DNA of 64,000 nucleotides. Source: Candidatus Tyloplasma litorale. Its GTDB lineage: Bacteria > Bacillota_I > Bacilli_A > Mycoplasmatales > Hepatoplasmataceae. The stretch is from NCBI GenBank assembly GCA_027943885.1, contig AP027078.1:310001-374000 (forward strand), in the 5' to 3' direction. Below, piece by piece: positions 32,289 to 40,617 of the stretch. Within the stretch, counting starts at the first letter, position 1, and the number at the start of each line of letters is the position of its first letter. The translations under genes were made by a program, and so were the position numbers. Below the pieces are notes generated by a model. The model saw only the letters and a program-made list of their open reading frames with translations. It made no database searches and had not been told where the DNA came from.

Positions 32289-32828
32289 TTAAAATGATGA
32301 TAAATATTTTAATTTAACTTTATATAAATTATCATATATTTTAAATGATTTATTATCTATTTTTTTTTGAAGTAATTCTTTTGTGAAATTTTTATATCCA
32401 TCATTTACATCATTGTACTGATCAACTTCTTCAGAAGTTAAAGTTAGTATTTTAGATTTTTTATTTTTTTTAAAATAAAATTTATTTTTACCAAAAGGTA
32501 TACAAGTATATTTGCTATTTAAATCATCTATTAATTTAAAAGAATCAATTGTATATATTTTATTTATCTTTTCCACTATATTTATAGTGGAAATAATATT
32601 TAAAGCAACTTTTACACCTGTGTATGAACCAGGGCCAATTGTTATCATATATTCTTTTATATTAGATAAATCTAAATTATTTTCTTCTAAAAAAACCTTA
32701 ATTTTAGAAATAGCAATTTTAGCCATATTATTATTTGTATTTTCAATAAAAAAATTATCAATTTTATTTTCAAAATTAATTATTGCTAAAATAAGTTTTT
32801 TGTTTGAAGTATCAATAAAAAGTTTCAT
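32289..32828 (-). CDS. tsaB: tRNA t6A biosynthesis protein TsaB
   Basis: 179 residues; inactive ASKHA partner that dimerises with TsaD. The N-terminus MKLFIDTSNKKLILAI and the block ITIGPGSYTGVKVALNII (standard GPGSFTGLRIG) identify it. The protein is shorter than the 220-235 residues of typical TsaB and lacks most of the C-terminal subdomain, a form common in reduced genomes. It lies 8 bases after tsaE and 12 bases before asnS. Confidence 0.9.
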   Translation of the reverse strand: MKLFIDTSNKKLILAIINFENKIDNFFIENTNNNMAKIAISKIKVFLEENNLDLSNIKEYMITIGPGSYTGVKVALNIISTINIVEKINKIYTIDSFKLIDDLNSKYTCIPFGKNKFYFKKNKKSKILTLTSEEVDQYNDVNDGYKNFTKELLQKKIDNKSFKIYDNLYKVKLKYLSSF

Positions 32829-32836
32829 TTTATATT

Positions 32837-33250
32837 TTAATTTTTATAAACAAATATCATTCTTGAATTTTCATCAATTATTTTTATATTAATGAATATA
32901 CTATTTTTTAATTTAGAAAATTTGTTACCTCATTCTACAAAAACCTTATTATTTTCTAAATCTTCTGAAATTAATGATAAAAGCTCTTTTTTATTCATTT
33001 TTTTTATTAAAAAAAAATCATAATGAACTACTCCATCATATGTTCTTTTATAACCATATGTAGGAGATTTTATTTGGTCCTTTATACCTAATGAATTAAC
33101 AATTCCTTTTATTAAAGTTGTTTTTCCTGAACCAATTTCACCTTGTATAAAAAAAAGATTTGATTGTTTAGGTAACACTTCAATTAATTTTTTCCCAAAA
33201 TTAATTGTTTCATTAACACTAGATATTTTATGTTTTAGCACCAACTTCAT
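32837..33250 (-). CDS. tsaE: tRNA t6A biosynthesis ATPase TsaE
   Basis: 137 residues, small P-loop ATPase that resets the TsaB-TsaD complex. Walker A is GEIGSGKTTLIKG (about 39-51), followed by VKSPTYGYKRTY-like switch (IKSPTYGYKRTYDGVVHYDFFLI) and, after a UGA Trp, VEWGNKF, the conserved E-W-G/P-motif. First gene of the tsaE-tsaB-asnS-tsaD-folD-pcrA run. Confidence 0.93.
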
Positions 33251-33314
33251 AATCTCACAATTTTAAATATTATAGTATATATTTTAATAAAATTGGCTTT
33301 TTAAATAAAAAAAA

Positions 33315-33391
33315 TGGGGCGAACGACGGGAATCGAACCCGCGAATGGCGGAACCACAAACCGCTGTGTTAACCCCTTCACCACATTCGCC
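33315..33391 (-). tRNA. tRNA-His (GTG)
   Basis: 77 bases on the minus strand including the genomically encoded extra G at -1, its partner C73 and the 3' CCA. The acceptor GCGAATG pairs with CGTTCGC; D-arm GTG..CAC with AGGGGTTAA loop; anticodon stem GCGG/CCGC with loop TTGTGGT, anticodon GTG; T-arm GCGGG TTCGAAT CCCGT. The G-1:C73 pair is the hallmark of His tRNA. Base pair 31-39 is T-T, an oddity. It has its own -10 box and lies alone between tsaE and the P-type ATPase gene. Confidence 0.96.
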
Positions 33392-33405
33392 ATATTTACT
33401 TAATA

Positions 33406-33411
33406 ATTATA
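33406..33411 (-). promoter_or_regulatory. -10 box of tRNA-His promoter
   Basis: Minus-strand TATAAT, 14 bases before the first base of the mature tRNA; just downstream of the terminator of the P-type ATPase gene. The -35 region is only weakly matching. Confidence 0.5.
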
Positions 33412-33430
33412 GCAAATAATTAAAATAAAA

Positions 33431-33459
33431 AAAGTCATTTTATTTTATAAAACAACTTT
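33431..33459 (-). terminator. Terminator after P1B ATPase gene
   Basis: Imperfect inverted repeat (AAAGT...ACTTT, arms about 13 bases with one or two mismatches) followed on the minus strand by a T run. It begins within the stop codon of the ATPase. Confidence 0.6.
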
Positions 33460-35530
33460 AATTATTATTTTTTCTTTCAAATTTATTTTTATTATCTAAA
33501 AAAAGAGTTGATGCATTAATCATTGCAACTGTATCATTAAAAGTCATTGACATTGCTGAAAGCGCAGGTCCAATACCACTCATTCCAATTATTCCTGTTG
33601 CTGCTAATGAAACAAATATAATATTATAAAATATAGCAATTAAAAACCCTCTATTTATTGTTGACAATGTTTTTCTAGATAGTCAAATAGCATAAGAAAC
33701 AAGAGTTAAGTCACTTGAATTTAAAACAACATCTGCAACATCAATTGCTGCATCCATACTTGTATTTATAGCAATACCTAAATCAGAATTTGCTAAAGCT
33801 ATTGTATCATTTATCCCATCCCCAACAAAAGCAATCTTCTTACCTTTTTTTCTTAATTCATCAATAATATTTGATTTTTTATTAGGATCAATTTCATAAA
33901 ATATATCTTTTGAAGAAATACCCAATTTAGAACCGATATTTAAGGCTGTTTCTTTATTATCTCCTGTAATCATCATAATGTCAATACCCATTCTTCTCAT
34001 TTGTGATAATGCCATTAATGCTGTTTCTTTTATTTCATCTTTTAATTCAATATAACCATAAACTTTCTTACTATCAAATAAATATATAATAACTGAACCA
34101 TCTTTACGAAGATTAACTACATTTTCATTTTCTATAAATGAATTATTTATTTCTTTTAATCATTTATAAGATCCAATCATAAGTTTTTTTTCTTCAATTA
34201 AAATACCCTTACCAATAATTTCTTTTGTTCTAATTTTGAAAATTTCAATATTTGAAAAATGTTTTGTTATTGATTTAGCTAAAGGATGATTAGAATTTTT
34301 TTCAGCACTAACAAAAAGTTCAATCATTGAAGAAGGAATTGTTGAACTAACAACCTTAAATTTCCCTTTTGTTAATGTACCTGTTTTATCAAAACATATA
34401 GTATCTATTTTTTTAATTGTTTCAAAAATATTTTTAGAAGTTAGTAAAACACTTTCTTTTTTTGATGCAAAAGAGGAAATTAAAACTGACATCGGAGTTA
34501 TTAAAATAAAGGAACATGGACAAGCTATAACTAAAACTGTTATAAAAACATAAAAAGAATATAATCAAGGTTCATTTAAATATGTATGAACAGGAATATT
34601 AAAACTAGTTAATGAATAAACTAAGCCAGTAGTAATAAAAGTAATGATAGCTATAACTAAAACTGAAGGTACCAATCATTTAGCTATTTTATCTGCGATT
34701 TTTTGAGAATCAGGTTTAGCATTTGTAGCCTCATTTATGGAATTTATTATTTTTGATATAAAAGAATCATCAACTTCTTTTTCTACTTGAACAACAATTA
34801 AACCATTAGAAGAAACAGTTCCTGAAAAAACTCTTGAACCAATAATTTTATGAATTGGCATTGATTCACCAGTTAAAGTAGATTCATCAATTGTTGTTTC
34901 TCCTTCTACAATTTTCCCATCAGCAGGAACTATTGAACCAGGTTTAACAATAAGAAAATCATTAATTTTCACATTAGATATTTCTACTTCAATTTCTTTT
35001 CCATCGACTAATTTAATGGCTTTTTTTGGTTTTAAAGATTCCAATGAATTCATATCATTAGTAACCTTATTGGTTAATCATTCTTCTATAAATCTTCCTA
35101 AATATATTAATCATAAAATTTCTAAAGATTCATAGAAAAAATAAGGTAAATCATTATTTGTTGATAAATTAATTATAAAAGCAATAAGTGAATAAAAATA
35201 AGATGCTGAAGTTGCCATGGCAACCAACATATCCTCACCTATTTCTTTTTTCATTAATTGAACCATAGAGCTCTTTATAAAAGCAAATCCAACTAAAATA
35301 AATGCTAATGTTGAAATAACAAATTGTAATCAATCATTAGACATAATATATAATATAGGATTCCTTCATTCATCAATTTTAATGAATAGACTAAAAATCA
35401 TATAATAAATAGATAATGCACCAAATATAGTTGTATAAACTAATATTCATTTTTTAGGTTTATATTTTCCATCTTCAGAATACAATCCCAAATGATTTAA
35501 AATTTTTTTTCAAATTACCTTTAAATTCAT
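33458..35530 (-). CDS. P1B-type heavy-metal (probably copper) exporting ATPase
   Basis: 690 residues. The CPC metal motif is at 337-339 (VIACPCSFI), phosphorylation site FDKTGTLTKG with Asp381, the TGES loop LTGESMPIH, the HP motif NHPLAKSI, and GDGINDTIALANSDLGIAI near the end. About eight hydrophobic segments surround these. There is no N-terminal CxxC metal-binding domain; the protein begins almost directly with the first membrane helix. CPC indicates Cu(+)/Ag(+) or related soft metals. No CsoR or CopY regulator or CopZ chaperone is adjacent. Start ATG lies 6 bases after TATAAT, so probably leaderless, mirrored with the dUTPase gene. Confidence 0.9.
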
Positions 35531-35584
35531 ATTAATATTATATATTAATTAATAATAAATAAATATATAATATTAATATGAATT
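35524..35584. promoter_or_regulatory. Perfect 22-base inverted repeat holding two divergent leaderless promoters
   Basis: Arms 35524-35545 and 35563-35584 are exact reverse complements (22 bases) around a 17-base AT spacer. Each arm contains, reading outward, TATAAT, six bases, then the ATG and the second codon AAT of a gene: the P1B ATPase on the minus strand and the dUTPase on the plus strand. Neither gene has a ribosome site, so both transcripts should begin at the ATG. Confidence 0.8.
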
Positions 35585-36078
35585 ATAATTTTGAAAAAAT
35601 GGCGAATAAACAAAAAGAATTAGATCATTTTATAAGAAGCAATTCCATAGATAAAATAAATAATGAAAAATATTTTAATTATAGAATAATTGCTCTTAGT
35701 GTTGAAATATCTGAACTTGTTAATGAAATAAGATTTTTCAAATTTTGATCTCAAAAAAAGCCATCAGAAAAAAAGATAATTATAAATGAATTAGTTGATT
35801 GTTTTCATTTTGCTTTTTCAGTAGGTAATACATTACAAAATAATGAATGAAAAATTAATTTTAATTTAGATGAGAAAGATTCTTTTGAAAATATTTATTT
35901 TAATTTACAAGAAAATTTAATAAAATTAAAAGAAAGCAAAAATTTAAAAACATTTTATAAAATAATGATGGATATTACAAAAATTGCTTGAAACTTAAAT
36001 TATTCACAAAAAGACATTGAAGAAGCATATAAAATCAAAAATGAAATTAATTATAAAAGACAAAACTCAGGTTATTAA
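35578..36078 (+). CDS. Dimeric dUTPase (all-alpha NTP pyrophosphatase family)
   Basis: 166 residues on the plus strand. ALSVEISELVNEIRFFKFW contains the ExxE metal motif, and ELVDCFHFAFS the second one (usually ExxD); these are the marks of the dimeric dUTPase/MazG fold used by Firmicutes phages and many Mollicutes. It hydrolyses dUTP to dUMP and PPi, keeping uracil out of DNA. Three UGA Trp codons are needed to read it, so it is invisible as a long ORF under the standard code. It ends inside a terminator hairpin and overlaps the stop of the convergent gene. Confidence 0.85.
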
Positions 36079-36088
36079 TCTGAGTTTT
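36062..36088. terminator. Terminator hairpin shared by convergent genes, stops in the loop
   Basis: Arms AAAACTCAG and CTGAGTTTT enclose a 9-base loop that contains both the TAA of the plus-strand dUTPase (36076-36078) and the TAA of the minus-strand metallopeptidase (36075-36077). Runs of T/A on both sides fit bidirectional action. Confidence 0.8.
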
Positions 36089-36668
36089 TTATTATAATTT
36101 TACTTATTTTTTCATAACCAAAATTAATTTGCCTTCACATTTCTTCAATTTTAGAATTGGAAAATTTAGCATTTTTAATTCAATTTTCAATATATTTTTC
36201 TTTATTTGATTTACTATTATTCTTTAATTGAGAAACTAACATTCCATCAAAAAAAGAAAATAATAAGGCTTGTGCAATGACTTCTGCAACATACTCTTTT
36301 TGAGGAATTGAGAGTTTAATTTCATTTTTATTATTATCTTCATGATTATTAACTAAATGACCTAATTCATGAAAATAAACATGTGCTTTAGATTCAAAAT
36401 CTGCATCAAATCTTACTTTAATAGTTTTTTTATAAATTTTTATTTCTTTTAATTTTTCATTAAAAGGTTTTTTAATCAAAGCACCTTCTCTTTTGTTACC
36501 CTTTTTTTCATAAGAAAAAAGAGTATTATATTCATTTAAAATATCTCTAGTATTCTTCAAAATACTAGAAGTAAATTTCTTATTTAGATCAGAATAATTA
36601 AAATATATTTTTCTATTTTTAACAAAATTTTTATATTCATTTATTAAATAATCTTCATTAATTTTCAT
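36075..36668 (-). CDS. Zinc metallopeptidase-like protein (ImmA/IrrE-like HExxH)
   Basis: 197 residues. A zinc motif VYFHELGHLVNNH has HELGH at 100-104, and downstream KEYVAEVIAQAL supplies Glu residues (125, 129) that could be the third ligand, as in the ImmA/IrrE gluzincins. There is no signal peptide or membrane helix. ImmA/IrrE proteins cleave repressors, but no partner repressor lies nearby; the gene follows the K+ channel and overlaps the dUTPase end. The Lys-rich N-terminal 95 residues match nothing I know. Peptidase activity is likely, substrate unknown. Confidence 0.65.
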
Positions 36669-36679
36669 TTTATTTGAAT

Positions 36680-37282
36680 TTATTTTTTAAAATCATCTTT
36701 TAAATTTTTATTTTGTTTTCTTAATCTTTTAATGCTATTCTCAAATTTTAAATTTTCTTCTCTTAATTGAGCCAATTCTTTTCTTAATTGAACTAATTCA
36801 GTATTCATCTCATCATTAACTTTACTTATAACAATTTTTTCTTTAGCTGAATTTTTTCTTCTTTGAAGTTCTTGTGCAAAACCATTAACAACAACGGCTG
36901 TATATAATGCTAAAAAAGCAATTCCAATTATTCCTATAAGCATTGCTCAAACTCTCATAAAAGTTGTTATGGGATATATATCACCATAACCAACTGTTGA
37001 AATAGTTACAAAAACTCATCATAAAGAGTCAAAATAATCAAATTCACCATTTTCCAAACCATCACCACTAAAATGAGGAGTATTACCTATTTCTTCTAAT
37101 GCAAATGTTATTCCAGATAAAACAAAAATTAAAATAAAAAAAATGATTGTAATTGTAAATAACACTTTTCATTGTGAGTAAACAGATTTACAAAGAAAAG
37201 TTATTCCTTTTCAAACTGGATTTTTATGTAATATTTTTTTACTTTTTTTACTTTTTTTACTTTTTTTATTATTTTTAGACAT
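36680..37282 (-). CDS. Two-transmembrane K+ channel with C-terminal coiled coil
   Basis: 200 residues. Two membrane helices (about 40-62 and 108-130) flank the pore loop with selectivity filter TVGYGD (96-101). The cytosolic C-terminus (140-200) is a strong heptad coiled coil (ELVQLRKELAQLREENLKFE) rather than an RCK domain, likely a tetramerisation zipper. The N-terminus carries a three-unit Ser-Lys-Lys repeat made by an exact 9-base DNA repeat. The start lies inside the end of rsgA (8-base overlap). Controls potassium flux or membrane potential; gating is unknown. Confidence 0.9.
37241..37267. repeat. Three tandem copies of a 9-base unit in the K+ channel gene
   Basis: Plus-strand unit ACTTTTTTT occurs three times without interruption; on the coding strand it gives repeated Lys-Lys-Ser in frame at the channel N-terminus. 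Copy-number change would alter the number of basic repeats by whole units without breaking the frame. Confidence 0.8.
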
Positions 37283-38153
37283 TGTAATTATCCTTTTCTT
37301 CTAATAATTTTTCATAATTTTTCATTGTACGTTTAGAATAATTCATTTTTTTTATTTCACATTTTGCTTCATAAATATGAAGACAGTTACTAAATTTACA
37401 TTTTCCAGCATATTTTTCAAAATCCATAAAATTTCAAGAAATTTCATTTTTACTAAGTTGATTTATATTTAAAGAAGAAAATCCAGGTGTATCAACAATA
37501 TATGAATTTTTGAAAATTTCAAATGCTTCAGAATGCCTAGTTGTATGTTTTCCTCTTCCCAAAGCTTGAGAAATTTCACCAGTTTTTAAATGTAATTTAT
37601 CATTTAAATTATTCAATAGTGTTGATTTTCCAACTCCTGTTTGACCTGTTATGACACTTAATTTATCTTTTGTTCATTTATGTAATAATTTTTTCTGAAA
37701 AAAAGTTATTTTATTATCAGTTGTTAATATTTTAAATCCAGAATTTCTATATTCATTTATTATTTTTTCAATTTTTTCATCATTTTTTAATAAATCACTT
37801 TTGGAAAAAATTAAAATAGGTTCTACATTTTTAGAATTAAATATAGTTATTAACTTATCTAAATAAAAATCATTTAATTTAGGATTAGTTATTGAAGTGA
37901 CTAAAATTGCATTATCAACATTAGAAATATTAGGTCTTATAAATTCATTTTTTCTTTTTAATAATTTTGTTATTACATTAATTTCTTCTAGCCCATGCTT
38001 ATTTTCATTTATTTGTACTTCCACATTATCACCAACAATAATTTTAATTTTTTCATTTCGAAAAATTCCTAATGGCTTAGCAAAATAAACTCTTCCTTTA
38101 ATTAAGACTTTATAATTTCCTCCAGAAGAATAAATAACTTTCCCTATTGCCAT
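37275..38153 (-). CDS. rsgA: Ribosome small subunit-dependent GTPase RsgA
   Basis: Circularly permuted GTPase that matures the 30S subunit; 292 residues. An N-terminal OB fold ([22 protein letters not shown]) is followed by G4 FSKSD, then G1 GQTGVGKST and G3 DTPGF (in permuted order), and the C-terminal zinc finger [15 protein letters not shown]. The Trp in the NEISWNF linker is UGA. Its ATG is 9 bases after a TATAAT with no ribosome site. The end overlaps the K+ channel start. Confidence 0.95.
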
Positions 38154-38178
38154 ACTATACTAATTATATATCATTAAA

Positions 38179-38820
38179 TTATTCTTTATAAAGTTCAACA
38201 TAATAAATGATTTTACCCAAAGATGAAAATTTTTTCTCATATTCTGTCATTATTACATCACTTTTATTTTTATGTAAATCTCTTATTTCATTTTTTATTT
38301 TAAATTTAGTTTTTGAATTCACTTCTTCCAAAGCAAATTCAAATAAATCTAATTGATCAGTTTTAAATTCTATTTTAGAATTATGTTTTAAAATTTTATA
38401 AAATTCATTTAAAAAATTAGAATGAAGTAATCTTCTTTTTTCATGTTTGCTTTTTGGTCAAGGGTCAGGAAAATTAATAAATATTTTATCAATTGATTCA
38501 TTATTAAATCAATCACATATATTCATAGCATCACCTGAAATGAATTTTAAATTATCAATTATATTTTCTTCAATTTTTTTAACAGGTACTATTTGAACAG
38601 AAGGATATTTATCAATTCCAATCATATTAATATTTTTATTATTCATTGCTTGTTGAATTGTAAAATTACCTTTTCCCATGCCAATTTCTATTCATATACA
38701 ATTTTCATTTTTAAAAACTTCTTTATTTCATAAACCTTTCAAATTTATAGGATTTACAAAAGCTATTTTTGAATTTTTTAAATATTCATCTGCCCAAGGT
38801 TTTTTTCTTAATCTTCCCAT
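38179..38820 (-). CDS. trmB: tRNA (guanine-N(7)-)-methyltransferase
   Basis: Makes m7G46 in tRNA; 213 residues. Landmarks: MGRLRKKPWADEYL N-terminus, IWIEIGMGKGNFTIQQA (SAM motif I), NMIGIDKYPS, and the signature FINFPDPWPKSKHEKRRLLH. This gene shows both UGG (PWA) and UGA Trp codons. It follows uvrC by 10 bases and precedes rsgA by 25 bases. Confidence 0.96.
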
Positions 38821-38830
38821 TATTTTCTTC

Positions 38831-40567
38831 CTATCTAGATTTTATAAATTTATCAACTTTTCTATTAGATATTATTTTTCTTAATTCTGAATCTGAAGCA
38901 ATTAGAATTTTTCTTATAGATTTAAATTCTCTAAATAAATTTTGTTTATCTATTTCATTTAAAAAAGTGTACTTATCTAATTCACTTTCTAAAATTATTT
39001 TTTCTCTTCTTGATCTATGAAAATGAATAACAAAGCGATGAACTTCATCTTGTATTCTTGTTAAAAATAAATGAATAAAACTCCCTTTTTCTAAATTTAT
39101 TATTTTCATTTCTGAATCAATAATTGCATTGGTTTTATGATTTTCATCTTTTATTAAACCAAATAAAGCAACATCTTTAATATTTAATTCTTCTAAAACT
39201 TTTTTAACTTTTATTAATTGATATTTGCCATCAACAATAAATAAATCTGGAAGTTCTTCTTTTTTATCAATTATATTTTGAAAATGTCTTCTTGAAACTT
39301 CTTCAATAGATGCATAGTCATCCATTTTATTTACATTATTAACAATGTATTTTCTATATTTTGATTTTCTTTTCTCTCCATTTTTGAAATGAACAATAGC
39401 GCCAACTTGTTCTGAACCCATAGTTGAAGATATATCTATCATTTCAATTGTATGAATTTCTTTATTTGAAATTTTTTCTTTAAATATTTTCATTGCATAT
39501 TCATAATTTTTTATTTCAAATAAAAAACTTTTAATATTGCTTTCATATTTAGATTTAGCATGTTCATAAACAATATCAATAAGTTCCTTTTTAACACCTT
39601 TTTTTGGAATTGAATGATGAAAGTTTTTATGTTCTCATTGTAATTCAAAAGGAACAACTACTTCATCAGGAATAATGGCATTTAAATAATATCGACTAAT
39701 AAAAGATTCAATTGAATCTTTTGGATCTGGATTAAATTGTTTATTCATATAATTATTAGTAATATTTATATGGCCAAATCTAATAGACATCATGGAAATA
39801 GAAACAATACCATCTGAAGCATAAAAATTAAAGATATCTCTATGTTTATTATCATTAAATTTAGTTATTCTTTGTTCTTTTATTTTTTTTATTAAATTTA
39901 AATTTTCTAATAATTTTTGAGATTCCTCAAAATTAAATATTTTATTATTTTTTTCAATTTTTCTTTTCAATTCCTCTTCAAAAAAAATTGTTTTTCCTTT
40001 AAAAAAATTCTCTATTTGTTCAATTATAAATTGTTTTTTCTCTTCAGTATTTTCACCAACACATTGTCCCATACATCTTCCCATTTGATAATTTAAACAA
40101 GGCTCATTTTTATTTGGTGATAAACATAAATCCAAAGGTAAACAACTAGAAAGTATTTTTATTATTCTCCTTGCGCTAAATCCATCAGGAAATGGTCCAT
40201 AATATTTTGCTCCTCTATAAAATTTTTGATTTTTTGAAACTGATAATTTTATATTTTTTCCTTTTTTTAATTCAATATAAGGATATGTTTTTGAAGATTT
40301 GATTTTTATATTATATTTTGGCTCATATTCATTAATTAAATTTTGTTCTAAAATTAAAGCTTCCATTTCAGAAGCACAAACTTGATAATCAAATGAAAAA
40401 ATATGTTTAAGTAATAATTGATTTTTTAATGATAATTCATTATTAAAATATTGTTTCATTCTATTTCTTAAATTTTTAGCTTTTCCAACATAAATAATTT
40501 GATCATCTTTATCTTTCCAAAGGTAAACTCCTGGATTTTTAGGTATTTGATTTCAATTTATTTCCAT
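38831..40567 (-). CDS. uvrC: Excinuclease ABC subunit C
   Basis: Dual-incision nuclease of nucleotide excision repair, 578 residues. GIY-YIG domain at the start (PGVYLWKDKDDQIIYVGKAKNLRNR), Cys-rich QMGRCMGQCVG segment, UVR-like coil, and the RNase H-like domain with FIVDGKYQLIKVKKVL and the catalytic pattern down to HRFVIHFHRSRR. The C-terminal helix-hairpin-helix part looks weakened: the usual first GIG hairpin reads FLNEIDKQN. It is transcribed from its own -10 (9 bases before ATG) after a 50-base gap from uvrA. Confidence 0.95.
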
Positions 40568-40617
40568 AGCATATTAATTATATAATAAATTTTTTTTACA
40601 AATTTAATGGTTAATTT

